64,000 nt of DNA from Saccharum officinarum (taxonomy: Eukaryota > Streptophyta > Magnoliopsida > Poales > Poaceae): positions 70,945,394 to 71,009,393 of the forward strand of contig CM036201.1 in NCBI GenBank assembly GCA_020631735.1, read 5' to 3'. Position numbers and translations under genes: made by a program. Of this stretch, positions 35,922 through 48,565 are shown piece by piece. The first letter of the stretch is position 1. Every line of letters begins with the position of its first letter. The notes under the pieces were generated by a model. The model was not told where the DNA came from, ran no database searches, and worked only from the letters and a program-made list of their open reading frames with translations.

Positions 35922-37419
35922 CTACTGATCCAGGGACTGATACATGATGCACAGTGGACCCTAATTGGGGGCCCGACATGCAGTGACAGGTTTTCACCGC
36001 CCATCCTGGGATGGGCAGTAAAAAGTGAGATTTGACACATGTACTGCTTCCATGCTGGTTACCACTGTAGCCATGAGGGTAGGAAGTGGTTGGCGGTTGG
36101 CATTAAATGCTCTAACTTTTGTCTCAGAGTTGGTGAATGAGTGGGTCGACCGGCTCGACCTTGGGTCGTGTGAGTCGGAGATTTTTCGGTGGTCGAGGTG
36201 TCTGTCGAGCGAGCCTCGTACGAGTCGAAACGTGGTCGAGGCATCCTATCGAGCCTTGTACGAGTCAGAACATGGTCGAGGCGTTTCGTTCGCTGTCTCG
36301 GCTAGTCCCGTTGGTTTTTGTTTTCCTTAATCGTTGATTGTGGGTGCCATTTTTGTACCCGACAAGAAGTGAGGCTATTAATTTTGATATTTTATCAAAA
36401 TAGAAATCTCCAAGAGCTTAATAGAATGATAGGATTTCTTTAGTCTTTACCATATCTCACTTCACAACAACTTAGTTGTCATGTTTTCGTAATAATGATA
36501 TGTCCACAAGTAAAAGTAATAATGAACTAGGTATAAAGTTTTATGTTGGCCAACTTTATGAAGTCATGTCATCAGTTTGGCATGATTTATTTTCACATTT
36601 TAAGTTTGATTTAGTATATAGCATTTTTCAACACATCAAACATAAAAAAAATAAAGCAAGAGTGAGCAGAGGAGTGCAAACTAGCATGCCAAAGTGGCAG
36701 AGGCCTAAGAGAAGAATCAGACAGCCTCCCCCACACTAGGACTTTTATGTCATTCGACATTAAAAGCCTAGTGTAGATGTTGGAGCATCCTTCAGAGTGT
36801 ACTCCCATGACGTCTTGTTCAAGTTGTTTGTCACCTTGTTGTTTTGATCCTTCATCCTTTTTGTGTTTAACCTGAAAGATTTAGTGACAAATACCTAAAG
36901 GATACAAGTTCTACAAGATGCTTTTGTTCTCACTTTACAAAAGTTACTTCTTTTTTTAGTGAGAACAAAGAGAAGAGACTAAACATGATTTTCTTTTTCA
37001 GAGTTCTTGACATGGTACTCTTCTCATTCTTTTAATCTTAAAACAATTAGTGAACAAAGATACCCAAAGGAGTTTGTCCAGAAGCATGTTTTTTCCCTTA
37101 TTGCTTTTTTTAGAGAGGCTTTGTTCAAGGAGTGGTTGCAAGCTTATTATGCAAAGAGATAATGCAAGTAAGTCTTTATTTTATTATTTTTATGTTTATT
37201 TTAACCTAAGACAAGATTATTCTAATTTATTATGCATGAAATAAAAGGAAATGTAAAATGCAAAAATTAAATATGGGATACACACGGATTTACCTATCGG
37301 CGAGGACTTGTTGTGTCAAGTCAATTGATGACTTCCCCCATTGAATTTAGTTTGAATTTCTTGTTTCTACCACACCATCTTGATATTCATTGAGTTCTAT
37401 TTCCTGCAATGGATAGTGG
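35922..37419 (-). mobile_element. Older element hosting the Sirevirus, left part (Athila-like?)
   Basis: No gene is supported. The target AGTGG (37415-37419) continues on the other side at 48561, so this stretch and 48566-50460 were joined before the Sirevirus arrived. Because the right part has a minus-strand primer site of the TGGCGCC kind, the whole is probably one minus-strand gypsy-type element; that is inference. A direct repeat with CGAGCCTCGTACGAGTCG and CGAGCCTTGTACGAGTCAG is at 36206-36270. The open frame at 36476-36739 (SNNELGIKFYVGQLYEVM) is unrecognised. Confidence 0.35.
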
Positions 37420-38196
37420 TGAAAGTCCCTAGTTTGGTTTTGGCTAATTGATGAAACCTAGGACTAACCTTTGTATCTAAGTGGATGTTTTAGATAAAGG
37501 TGGTCATTGAATATGAGACATGACATTGACTCATATGACCAAGATGGTGAAGACCAAGATGAGGCTTGGCTCGATGGACCGGTTGTGAGGGTGAAGGGCA
37601 AGTCGAGGCTTCGAAGCGAGGGACCATGCGATGGTGAAGCTTGAGCAAGACTTGGCGCCGACGGACCAATGCAACGGTGAAGAGCAAGTGAAGTCAAGGT
37701 CGATGGATCGAGACGGTCATGTGATGATATGAAGTGGATCATATCATTTGAAGAAACAAAATGGGCTCAAGGCAAAGGTATAACAATAGGGCCATTTTGT
37801 TTTACACTCAAGACACCATAGAGGGTGTGAGTGGTTTAGGATCGATAGCCGAACTATTAAGAGGGGAAGTCTTATCGGTTATTCGATGCACTGGTGCCAC
37901 TAGGTGAATTCATGAAGTGCATTGCATATAGGGCCTAGTGAGCTAATTGGAAAACCTTTGAAAATGATTGAGAAAAAGCTAACACACAAGCACATGGAGA
38001 TGTACACTTGTTGGTGTTGGCACATTTGCAAAGGTGGCGTTGGTCGCGCTGTGGTTTGCGGGTAGAGAGGGTTTGGGTTCCTCTCTCCCTCCCGCCGAGC
38101 GTGCGAGCGCGGGATTCAGGCGATTTCGGGGAAATGAAATGCCTATTTTCCACTACGCCGAAAGTCGGAAAAGAAACGGAGGCGAACGGGGTCACT

Positions 38197-38750
38197 GAGG
38201 TGACCGGACGCTGCACCGGACGCGGTCTCGGTATGACCGGACGCGTCCGGTCAGTACAGCGCGGTTTCGGGCGCGCGGGCTAGGGTTTGCAACCGGCGCG
38301 TCCGGTCACTCGCGGGACCGGCGCGTCCGGTCAGTCGCCCAGAGGGAACTGCGGTTCACGAGGATGATCGGACGCGAGGCGCGTCCGGTCACACATGATC
38401 GGACGCGTCCGATCGTTGAAGGAGCTTACTGGACTCACACCGGACGCGGCACTGTCGCGTCCGGTCGTTGCGAGGAGCGCGTCCGGTCGTTGTTTCGCGG
38501 GCGCGGGTGCTGTGCGGATCGGCGCGTCCGGTCGTTCGACAGGCGCGTCCGGTCATCGGGACCGGCGCGTCCGGTCGTTGCGACCAGCGCGTCCGGTCGT
38601 TGCTTCGCGCGCGCGGTGCTGAGCGACCGGCGCGTCCGGTCTGTTGAGAGGCGCGTCCGGTCATGGGATTTGACCGTTGACGCAGTTGGAGGACCGGACG
38701 CGGTTGAGCGCGTCCGGTCAGTTTCGACCGGCGCGTCCGGTCGTCCCGAA
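38197..38750. repeat. GCGTCCGGTC palindrome array in the 5' LTR
   Basis: About fourteen GCGTCCGGTC units plus one GCGTCCGATC; many are completed to ACCGGCGCGTCCGGT or ACCGGACGCGTCCGGT palindromes, about 20-45 bp apart. Such clusters just upstream of the TATA box are a described Sirevirus feature and probably bind a dimeric factor. The 3' LTR copy is at 47037-47590, with one unit damaged. Confidence 0.85.
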
Positions 38751-38797
38751 AAAACGGTCAGTGGAGTTGCAACGGCTCTATTTGGATGGGAGACTTA

Positions 38798-38806
38798 TAA
38801 ATACTC
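38798..38806 (+). promoter_or_regulatory. TATA box of the complete Sirevirus
   Basis: TTATAAATA, about 50 bp after the palindrome array and before CTCGTTGGCCGG. Confidence 0.65.
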
Positions 38807-39726
38807 GTTGGCCGGCCCTTGGGGAGGCAACTAGTGATTTCTAACATTCTTGTACATCCTTTGAGCTAGAGCATCTCCTCCCACTCATCTCTCTTGAGTG
38901 ATTGCAAATCATAAGTGAGATTGAGTGATCCCAAAGTGCATTGCATAGCTTGAGGGCATCTAGTGGCACTTGTGGGTGGTTTAGCCGGTGGATTTCTTGT
39001 TACTCTTGGAGAGTACCGCTCCTAGCCGGCTTGGAGATTGTTGGAGGCGTTGGCAAGAGAAGGTGATTGTTCTTGGCCACCTCCGGTTGTTTGTAAGAGG
39101 TTCTTGTGCTTTCCTCGGCGGGACGCCAAAAGCAACTCTATTGGATTGCGCGTGTCATTGAGTTACCTCACTTGAGAGTGGAGTCTTGCGGTGCCTTGCG
39201 GGGCGTGCCTTGAGGGGCAAGTGACTTGAGGGTCACACCGAGGAACCATCTAAGTGTTGGTCGACACAACCGGTGACGTAGCTTGTCGGTGCACAAGTGA
39301 ACACCGGGTGAACAAAATATTGTGTCTCTTGTCTCCCGGTGATTGGTCTACATATTGTGTTGTTGTCAATATTAATTGATTATATATCATCTTGGTGATT
39401 GGCAACATCTTCACTCCACCGTCGGTATAAGATTCACAATCCTATCTCTTGCACTTATCTTTACTAGATTATCTTGTGTTGCTCTAGTAGTAGCTTGGCT
39501 AGTAGTGTTGTTAGCTTGTTCTCTAGTGTAAAATTAGTGACATAGCTCTTGTGTGAACTAGAGATCATAATCTACTAGACTTGTGGATAGGAGGCTTGCA
39601 TCACAACCTTTGGCTAAGCAAAACTCGCTTTACGCCGTTTGTTATTCTAACAAGTTTGCTTAGTGGTGCTTGTAGAATTTTTATAGGCTATTCACCCCCC
39701 CCTCTAGCCATCTAGGACCTTACAAG

Positions 39727-39738
39727 TGGTATCAGAGC
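39727..39738 (+). other. Primer-binding site of the Sirevirus
   Basis: TGGTATCAGAGC, an exact initiator tRNA-Met site, two bases after the LTR. Confidence 0.95.
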
Positions 39739-39784
39739 CGTGGTCACCGTTTTAATCAAGGCTTAACATCCTTCGGTGTGAAAA

Positions 39785-41851
39785 ATGGCTCAAATTGTGT
39801 TCAATCATGTTGGGGGCAAGCCACCGTTCTTTGATGGTGTTAGTTCTTTTGCTCATTGGAAGAGAAAGATGACAATGTACCTTGGTTCTATTCATGAGAG
39901 AGTATTGCAAGTCACCGAGAATGATTTTGCTATCATTGATCCCAATCATCTCACCGATGAAGATAGAGCAAATAGAACATGCAATAGAATGGCTCTCAAT
40001 ACACTCTATAATGGTATTGACACAAAAGTGTTTGAGGGCATCAAAGATTTGGAATTGGCTAGTGAAGTATGGACAAGGTTGAGTGAGACATATGAAGGCA
40101 CTAAGGTTGTGAAGAGTGCCAAGCTATATGGGCTCAAGAGTGAGTTTGAGAACTTCAAGAAAAAGGATGATGAAACAATCATTGAAATGTTTCATAGATT
40201 GCAAGTGATAGTCAATGATCTCAAGAGCTTAGGGCACAAGACTCAAGATCAAGATTTTTGTCACAAGTTCTTATTGAGCTTACCTAGAAGATTCAAGATG
40301 TTGATCATGATGTTGCAAAGAGATGGGCTTGAAGCAATGAAGCCTAATGATTTGCTTGGTGAAGTATTAACCTATGACAAATATGATCAAGATGTTGATG
40401 ACAAGGAGAAGGTGGAAGATGAGAAGAAGAAGAAGACCGTGGCATTCAAGGCCATCTCCTCCAAAGGCAAAGCTACCATCATTGAAGAAGAAGAAGACAA
40501 TGATGAAGATGAAGATTATGAAATTGATGATGAGGCATTTGCTTTTGTAGTCAAGAAAATGGGTCACATGTTCATTAAGAGAAGAGGCTTCAAAAAGAGA
40601 AATGACAATTTCAAGAGCAATGAGCAACAAAGGAAGTGCTTCAATTGTGATAGCACCGAACATCTTCAAGTCGATTGTCCCTATGACAAGAAGAAAAACA
40701 ACAAGAGGGGCAAGTTTGAGAAGAAAAAGAAAGAAGCCAAGATAACATTCAAGAAAGGCAAGAATGGAGTCTATGTGGCCACTTGGGAAAGTGATGATGA
40801 TGATGAAGAAGAAGAATCATCCAACAAGGCTTTTGCTTCCATTGCTATCAACAAGAAGCCTTCACTATTTGATTCATCCTCTTCGTGCTTCATGGCCAAA
40901 GAAGCTAAGGTATTATATGATGAGAGTGATGATGAAAGTGAAATGGAATATGTTCATGATAGTGATAATGATAAATATGATAATGAAAATGATGATGATG
41001 ATGAACCAACTAAAGAACAACTATATGACTTGTTGCAACAAACTAGAGACATAGCTATTGCCAAGAACAAGGAGTGCAAGAAGCTTTCAATGAAAGTAGC
41101 AATACTTGAGAAAGTTCTTGGTGAGCTTAAGACCACTCATGAGAGTCTAGTGGAAGACCATGAGGATCTTGGTAAGGCTCATTCCAAGCTTGAAAAGGCT
41201 CACTCATTGCTACTTGAGCAACAAGAAAAGAAGGAGGTTGTTGTATCATGTGATATAGGTGTTACATGTGATATAATTGATGAATCCTTTAATGAACCTA
41301 TCATCATGTCAAATACTAACCCTTCTTGTAGCTCTTCATCCACCACCACCAACTCTACCTCTACTACTAGTGATGGTTTCACTTGTGATGCCTCACTAAT
41401 GGTTGAGAATAAGACTCTCAAGAGAGAGGTGGATGAGCTCACTCACGCCCTAGGCAAGGCCTATGGTGGTGAGGCCCGCTTGCTTAAGTGCTTGGGTAGC
41501 CAAAGGTTCTCTCTTAACAAAGAGGGATTGGGCTACACCCCCAAGAAAGGCAAGTCGGCCTTTGCAACTCCAAAGCCTAGCTTTGTGAAGGGCAATGGTC
41601 GGTTTTGCAATAGATGCAAGCAAGTTGGGCACCTAGAGCATAATTGCAATAAAAAGAACCAAAGCAAGAAATTTGTTAATGCTATACCTTTTGATTCTTG
41701 CTATGTGCTTACCAAAGGTGTGAAGGGTGTGCAAGCTAAGTTTATTGGTACACCCATTGTTGGCCCAAAGAAGAAGGCTATTTGGGTACCAAAGAGCTTA
41801 GTTACTAACCTACAAGGACCCAAGCAAAAATGGGTACCTAAGCTTCATTGA
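39785..41851 (+). CDS. gag: Sirevirus Gag, 688 aa
   Basis: An intact frame from the ATG at 39785. The first 200 residues are the UBN2-type Copia capsid (FFDGVSSFAHWKRKMTMYL; GLKSEFENFKKKDDETI; DFCHKFLLSLPRRFKML). A zinc knuckle, C285-C288-H293-C298, and a second far downstream, C608-C611-H616-C621, flank long acidic and coiled-coil stretches (ESDDDDEEEES; KLSMKVAILEKVLGELK). Gag of usual Copia elements is much shorter; a long extended gag is typical of Sireviruses. It packages the RNA in cytoplasmic particles. The frame ends at a TGA 20-30 bases before the pol frame opens. Pol is in another frame, and TTGCTTGTAG just upstream looks like a splice acceptor, so pol expression needs a shift or splicing. 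Confidence 0.93.
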   Translation: MAQIVFNHVGGKPPFFDGVSSFAHWKRKMTMYLGSIHERVLQVTENDFAIIDPNHLTDEDRANRTCNRMALNTLYNGIDTKVFEGIKDLELASEVWTRLSETYEGTKVVKSAKLYGLKSEFENFKKKDDETIIEMFHRLQVIVNDLKSLGHKTQDQDFCHKFLLSLPRRFKMLIMMLQRDGLEAMKPNDLLGEVLTYDKYDQDVDDKEKVEDEKKKKTVAFKAISSKGKATIIEEEEDNDEDEDYEIDDEAFAFVVKKMGHMFIKRRGFKKRNDNFKSNEQQRKCFNCDSTEHLQVDCPYDKKKNNKRGKFEKKKKEAKITFKKGKNGVYVATWESDDDDEEEESSNKAFASIAINKKPSLFDSSSSCFMAKEAKVLYDESDDESEMEYVHDSDNDKYDNENDDDDEPTKEQLYDLLQQTRDIAIAKNKECKKLSMKVAILEKVLGELKTTHESLVEDHEDLGKAHSKLEKAHSLLLEQQEKKEVVVSCDIGVTCDIIDESFNEPIIMSNTNPSCSSSSTTTNSTSTTSDGFTCDASLMVENKTLKREVDELTHALGKAYGGEARLLKCLGSQRFSLNKEGLGYTPKKGKSAFATPKPSFVKGNGRFCNRCKQVGHLEHNCNKKNQSKKFVNAIPFDSCYVLTKGVKGVQAKFIGTPIVGPKKKAIWVPKSLVTNLQGPKQKWVPKLH

Positions 41852-41867
41852 TTTGCTTGTAGGTCAA

Positions 41868-44739
41868 TTACAAAGCCGGAGGAAGGCATTGGATTATTGA
41901 TAGTGGGTGCACTCAACACATGACCGGTACATCAAGAATGTTTGACTCAATCAATGACAATAATAGTGGTGTTGATTCTATCACATTTGGCAATAACAAG
42001 AAAGGCAAGGTTATTGGCTTGGGCAAGATTGCAATATCAAATGACATGAGTATCTCAAATGTGTTGCTAGTTGAAAGTTTGGATTTCAATCTTCTATCCG
42101 TGGCACAAATATGTGATCTAGGCTACAAATGCATCTTTGGGGTTGATGATGTGGAAGTTATTAGTGTGGATGGTTCAAATGTGGCATTCAAGGGCTTTAG
42201 ATATGAGAATCTCTACCTAGTTGACTTCAATGCTAGAGAAACTTCTTTGACAACTTGCTTAGTCTCCAAATCAAGCATGGGTTGGCTTTGGCATAGAAGG
42301 CTTGGTCATGTTGGCATGAAACAATTGAAGAAGCTTACAACTCACAATCTTGTCAATGGTTTGAAAGATGTTGAATTTGAGAAGAATAAGCTTTGTAGTG
42401 CATGTCAAGCCGGGAAGCAAGTTGGAAGCTCACATCCAAAGAAGAGTACAATGAGCACATGCAAAGCATTTGAGTTGATGCACATGGATCTATTTGGACC
42501 AACAACATATACAAGCATAGGCGGTAACAAGTATGGCTTTGTCATAGTGGATGACTTCACAAGATTCACATGGGTATTCTTTCTTAGTGACAAAAGTGAA
42601 GTGTTTGACACCTTCAAGACATTTCTCACTAGAGTTCACAATGAGTTTGAGATTAGAATCAAGAAAGTGAGAAGTGACAATGGAAGTGAGTTCAAGAATA
42701 CAAGAATTGAAGAACTTTGTGATCATTATGGTATTGGACATCAATTCTCGGCCAAGTACACTCCACAATCAAATGGCCTAGTTGAGAGGAAGAATAGAAC
42801 ATTGCTTGATATGGCTAGATCAATGCTTCATGAGTACAATGTGAGTCAATCATTTTGGGATGAAGCAATCAATACCGCTTGCTACTACATCAATAGACTA
42901 TATTGTCATCCATTGCTAGAGAAGACCCCATATGAGCTACTTCATGGAAGAAAGCCCAATATTTCTTACTTTAGGGTGTTTGGTTGCAAATGCTATATCT
43001 TGAAGAAGGGCACTAGATTGGGAAAGTTTGACAAGAGATGTGATGAGGGGTTCCTACTTGGTTATTCAACTACAAGCAAAGCTTATAGAGTTTGGAACAA
43101 CTCAAGTGGCATTCTAGAAGAAGTCCATGATGTGCAATTTGATGAAACCAATGGGTCACAAGATGAAGAAGAGAATCTAGATGATGTTAGTGGAACTCTA
43201 TTGGTGGAAGCAATGAAGAACATGGACATTGGGGACATTAGAGCAAAGCAAGTTATTGATATTCAAGATGATGATAAAGATCAAGTGCTCAATTCTCCAT
43301 TCAAGCTAGCTAGTGACTCTCAAGTGCAAGATCAAGGTGCTAGTTCATCTCATCAAGATACATCAAGTGATCAACCAAGCTCAAGCAATCAAGTGCAAGT
43401 ACTCCAACCACAACATGTTGCAAGAGATCACCCCATTGATAGTGTTATTGGTGATATTAGAAGTGGTGTGCAAACAAGATCAAGATTGACTATGTTTTGT
43501 GAGCATGCATCATTTGTGTCAACCATAGAACCAAAGAAGATAGAAGAAGCTTTGAGGGATGCCGATTGGATCATGGCTATGCAAGAAGAGCTTAACAATT
43601 TCACAAGAAATGATGTTTGGGAATTGGTAGAAAGGCCAAATGACTACAATGTGATTGGAACCAAGTGGGTGTTTAAAAACAAGCAAGATCAAGATGGCAT
43701 TGTAGTGAGAAACAAAGCAAGACTAGTTGCTCAAGGTTACACTCAAGTTGAAGGTCTTGACTATGATGAGACATATGCTCCCGTGGCAAGATTGGAGGCA
43801 ATAAGGATTCTATTGGCTTATGCTTGTGCACACAATATCAAACTATATCAAATGGATGTCAAAAGTGCATTTCTCAATGGGATCATCAATGAGTTAGTAT
43901 TTGTTGAGCAACCGCCCGGATTTGAAGATGACAAGAAACCCAACCATGTCTACAAGTTGAAGAAGGCTTTATATGGCTTAAAGCAAGCACCTAGAGCATG
44001 GTATGAGAGGCTAAGGGATTTCCTTCTCTCTAAGGGATTCAAAATGGGCAAGGTTGATACTACTCTATTCACCAAGAAGATTGGAAATGATCTATTCATA
44101 GTGCAAATATATGTTGATGACATCATCTTTGGATCAACCGATCAAGCTTATTGTGAAGAATTTGGTGCTATGATGGCCAAAGAGTTTGAAATGTCTATGA
44201 TTGGTGAACTTAGCTACTTCCTTGGTCTCCAAGTCAAGCAATTGAAGAATGGGACATTTGTGAGTCAAGGGAAATACATAAGGGACATGTTGAAGAAATT
44301 TGGAATGCAAGATGCAAAACCAATTTCAACTCCAATGGGTACAAATGGCAATTTGGATAGTGATCTTGATGGAAATATGGTGAATCAAAAGGAATATCGG
44401 TCTTTGATTGGAAGTCTACTCTATGTCACCGCATCAAGGCCGGATGTCATGTTTAGTGTTTGCATGTGTGCTAGATATCAAGCCTCACCTAGAGAGAGTC
44501 ATCTCACGGCCGCAAAGAGAATATTGAGGTACTTGAAGCAAACAAGAGATGTTGGACTATGGTATCCCAAGGGGTCAAAGTTTGAATTGATTGGATATTC
44601 GGACTCCGACTATGGGGTTGCAAGATCAATAGAAAGAGCACAAGTGGCACATGTCAATTACTTGGAAGATCACTTGTGTCATGGTCCTCAAAGAAACAAA
44701 ATAGTGTGGCAATCTCTACCGCCGAAGCCGAATATGTGA
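41868..44739 (+). pseudogene. pol: Sirevirus pol: protease, integrase, reverse transcriptase
   Basis: The pol frame is open from about 41868; the ATG at 41920 lies after the protease motif (IIDSGCTQHM, with the Asp at 41899), so it cannot be the start of the whole protein. Counting from that ATG: the integrase zinc site starts at H125 (WHRRLGH, later CSAC), the catalytic residues are D190, D253 and E289 (35 residues between the last two), and the reverse transcriptase motif YVDDIIFG starts at 731. The Copia order integrase before reverse transcriptase is clear. Near 44616 a single-base loss just after YSDSDY shifts the frame, so the RNase H part reads out of frame to 44739. The rest is at 44762-45061. 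Domains up to the shift look intact. Confidence 0.9.
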
Positions 44740-44761
44740 GTGCGGGAGTTGTTGTGCACAA

Positions 44762-45061
44762 TTGCTATGGATGAAATCAACTTTGAAGGATTATGGCCTC
44801 AATTTCAAGAATGTGCCGTTGCTATGTGATAATGAGAGTGCAATCAAGATGATACAAAACCCGGTTCAACATGGAAGAACAAAGCATATTGACATAAGAC
44901 ATCATTTCATTAGAGATCATCAACAAAAGGGAGATATTGCCATTGAAAGTGTTGGCACCGATGATCAACTTGCCGATATTCTCACTAAGCCACTTGATGA
45001 AAAGAGGTTTTGCAAGCTAAGGAATGAATTGAACATTCTTGATTTCTCAAACATGAGTTGA
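44762..45061 (+). pseudogene. pol: Sirevirus pol, C-terminal RNase H part in another frame
   Basis: The frame reads [33 protein letters not shown] and HIDIRHHFIRDH, and ends DQLADILTKPLDEKRFC, the usual Copia RNase H end. A second single-base loss near 44745 separates it from the piece before. It has no own start; it is the tail of pol. Confidence 0.9.
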
Positions 45062-46256
45062 ATGCACCCCACCCACTTATTGACATGCCTCTCCTTCGAC
45101 ATTGCAAGGTAAAATTGATTGACATGTCTTTCATCCTATGCTAAGGACTTGATAGAGCATGTAGACATAATAAGTGGTACGCATAAGCATTCATGATAAA
45201 TCAAATGAATTTTATGGATATATGTTACCACTATTGCTTCTATGCTTATTTTGATCTAGTGGTGGCATATGACATGTTTGTGAGCTTGTAAACCTAGTGT
45301 TGAATCTAGAAGATTTGCTATAAGTGTTTAATTCAACTTAGGCAAGATAACCCTTATTTTGAGGAGTGAAGAAGCTTGTCTTTGGTTCAAATCGAATTAA
45401 ATATCTTTGGCAAGTATTCTAGGTTAAACCAAATTTGATAATTTTTTAACCTTACATATGGTATCGAATTAATTTCAATCTACTCCATCAAACACTTTTC
45501 CTTCTCTCCACAATTTGATCCCATTTTTTGGGTAAGTTGTTGACAAAGGGGGAGAGAAAAAGATGATTCAACTTGATAAAGGGGTAAATAAAATTTATGA
45601 TGAGAAAAAGATGATTCGACTTGATAAAGGGGTAAATAAAATTTGTTGATGCACACAAGTAGGGGAGCAAGCTCATAAACAAAGTTGTTGCATTTGTTTG
45701 TGCATTCTCATATGACTTGCTCATTGCACATGTATTTAAATTCAATATACATGCTTGTGTGGTGCAATGCTAGTATAGAAATTGGATGATGAAATGATCT
45801 ACTAGCATGCATAGGAATAGTTTACATGTGGTATCTAGACTTGCCTAAAGCTTTACAAGTGGTTAGCTTTACAAGTGGTCCAAGAACCTTTACATATAAT
45901 GTTGATCTCACGGGGTTCTTGAGTTTTGATGGATGTCTAGTTACTTCATGATGCTAAGGATGGTGTAAAAGGCAACTCCGATTGGTATCACGCTTCAAAG
46001 GTCCATTTCTTACACCTTAGCATCATTTTGGTAGAATTACTCTCCCAACACTTCTATCCATGCATATGTGCAAAGCTTTCAATCCAAACTCTATGCACAT
46101 ATGTAGGGGGAGCTAATGCTACCAAAACCGAGCTTGTGATAATTGTCCAAACTTTACTTATGAGCAAAATGATTGGACAAGTATGACAAGTTCAAAACTT
46201 TTATTATCAAAATCATCTTTGTGAGGGTTGTCATCAATTACCAAAAAGGGGGAGAT
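45062..46256 (+). other. Non-coding 3' region of the Sirevirus with polypurine runs
   Basis: Polypurine runs AAAGGGGGAGAG (45545), GTAGGGGGAGC (46103) and the final AAAAAGGGGGAGA (46243-46255) adjacent to the 3' LTR. A 48-bp unit (GATGATTC[AG]ACTTGATAAAG...) is repeated twice at 45560-45648. No envelope-like ORF. Confidence 0.75.
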
Positions 46257-48560
46257 TGAAAGTCCCTAGTTTGGTTTTGGCTAATTGATGAAACCTAGGA
46301 CTAACCTTTGTATCTAAGTGGATGTTTTAGATAAAGGTGGTCATTGAATATGAGACATGACATTGACTCATATGACCAAGATGGTGAAGACCAAGATGAG
46401 GCTTGGCTCGATGGACCGGTTGTGAGGGTGAAGGGCAAGTCGAGGCTTCGAAGCGAGGGACCATGCGATGGTGAAGCTTGAGCAAGACTTGGCGCCGACG
46501 GACCAATGCAACGGTGAAGAGCAAGTGAAGTCAAGGTCGATGGATCGAGACGGTCATGTGATGATATGAAGTGGATCATATCATTTGAAGAAACAAAATG
46601 GGCTCAAGGCAAAGGTATAACAATAGGGCCATTTTGTTTTACACTCAAGACACCATAGAGGGTGTGAGTGGTTTAGGATCGATAGCCGAACTATTAAGAG
46701 GGGAAGTCTTATCGGTTATTCGATGCACGGGTGCCACTAGGTGAATTCATGAAGTGCATTGCATGTAGGGCCTAGTGAGCTAATTGGAAAACCTTTGAAA
46801 ATGATTGAGAAAAAGCTAACACACAAGCACATGGAGATGTACACTTGTTGGTGTTGGCACATTTGCAAAGGTGGCGTTGGTCGCGCTGTGGTTTGCGGGT
46901 AGAGAGGGGTTTGGGTTCCTCTCTCCCTCCCGCCGAGCGTGCGAGCGCGGGATTCAGGCGATTTCGGGGAAATGAAATGCCTATTTTCCACTACGCCGAA
47001 AGTCGGAAAAGAAACGGAGGCGAACGGGGTCACTGAGGTGACCGGACGCTGCACCGGACGCGGTCTCGGTATGACCGGACGCGTCCGGTCAGTACAGCGC
47101 GGTTTCGGGCGCGCGGGCTAGGGTTTGCAACCGGCGCGTCCGGTCACTCGCGGGACCGGCGCGTCCGGTCAGTCGCCCAGAGGGAACTGCGGTTCACGAG
47201 GATGATCGGACGCGAGGCGCGTCCGGTCACACATGATCGGACGCGTCCGATCGTTGAAGGAGCTTACTGGACTCACACCGGACGCGGGCACTGTCGCGTC
47301 CGGTCGTTGCGAGGAGCGCGTCCGGTCGTTGTTTCGCGGGCGCGGGTGCTGTGCGGATCGGCGCGTCCGGTCGTTCGACAGGCGCGTCCGGTCATCGGAC
47401 CGGCGCGTCCGGTCGTTGCGACCAGCGCGTCCGGTCGTTGCTTCGCGCGCGCGGTGCTGAGCGACCGGCGCGTCCGGTCTGTTGAGAGGCGCGTCCGGTC
47501 ATGGGATTTGACCGTTGACGCAGTTGGAGGACCGGACGCGGTTGAGCGCGTCCGGTCAGTTTCGACCGGCGCGTCGGTCGTCCCGAAAAAACGGTCAGTG
47601 GAGTTGCAACGGCTCTATTTGGATGGAGACTTATAAATACTCGTTGGCCGGCCCTTGGGGAGGCAACTAGTGATTTCTAACATTCTTGTACATCCTTTGA
47701 GCTAGAGCATCTCCTCCCACTCATCTCTCTTGAGTGATTGCAAATCATAAGTGAGATTGAGTGATCCCAAAGTGCATTGCATAGCTTGAGGGCATCTAGT
47801 GGCACTTGTGGGTGGTTTAGCCGGTGGATTTCTTGTTACTCTTGGAGAGTACCGCTCCTAGCCGGCTTGGAGATTGTTGGAGGCGTTGGCAAGAGAAGGT
47901 GATTGTTCTTGGCCACCTCCGGTTGTTTGTAAGAGGTTCTTGTGCTTTCCTCGGCGGGACGCCAAAAGCAACTCTATTGGATTGCGCGTGTCATTGAGTT
48001 ACCTCACTTGAGAGTGGAGTCTTGCGGTGCCTTGCGGGGCGTGCCTTGAGGGGCAAGTGACTTGAGGGTCACACCGAGGAACCATCTAAGTGTTGGTCGA
48101 CACAACCGGTGACGTAGCTTGTCGGTGCACAAGTGAACACCGGGTGAACAAAATATTGTGTCTCTTGTCTCCCGGTGATTGGTCTACATATTGTGTTGTT
48201 GTCAATATTAATTGATTATATATCATCTTGGTGATTGGCAACATCTTCACTCCACCGTCGGTATAAGATTCACAATCCTATCTCTTGCACTTATCTTTAC
48301 TAGATTATCTTGTGTTGCTCTAGTAGTAGCTTGGCTAGTAGTGTTGTTAGCTTGTTCTCTAGTGTAAAATTAGTGACATAGCTCTTGTGTGAACTAGAGA
48401 TCATAATCTACTAGACTTGTGGATAGGAGGCTTGCATCACAACCTTTGGCTAAGCAAAACTCGCTTTACGCCGTTTGTTATTCTAACAAGTTTGCTTAGT
48501 GGTGCTTGTAGAATTTTTATAGGCTATTCACCCCCCCCTCTAGCCATCTAGGACCTTACA
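46257..48560 (+). repeat. 3' LTR of the complete Sirevirus
   Basis: 2304 bp, nearly identical to the 5' LTR. TGAAAGTCCC to CCTTACA. A palindrome array lies at 47037-47590. AGTGG follows, then unrelated sequence. Confidence 0.95.
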
Positions 48561-48565
48561 AGTGG

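Larger units (their letters stand above)
37420..39724 (+). repeat. 5' LTR of the complete Sirevirus
   Basis: Starts TGAAAGTCCC and ends CCTTACA. 2305 bp. A palindrome array (38197-38750) precedes a TATA box TTATAAATA at 38798. The end TTCACCCCCCCCTCTAGCC is typical of this group. Small ORFs on either strand inside it are not genes. Confidence 0.95.
37420..48560 (+). mobile_element. Sirevirus-type Copia retrotransposon, complete and young
   Basis: The two LTRs (37420-39724 and 46257-48560) are almost identical and are flanked by the duplication AGTGG (37415-37419; 48561-48565). The element has a primer site, gag with two zinc knuckles, pol in Copia order (protease, integrase, reverse transcriptase, RNase H), several polypurine-like runs after pol and palindrome arrays in the LTRs; the last two are known Sirevirus marks. 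By eye the LTRs differ at about seven places: two substitutions and five one-base length differences in G or C runs. The insertion must be recent. Only two one-base breaks affect pol. Confidence 0.93.

Noticed and set aside
38197..38750. CRISPR-like array
   Set aside because: Short palindromes with irregular spacers in an LTR of a plant retrotransposon, repeated in both LTRs.
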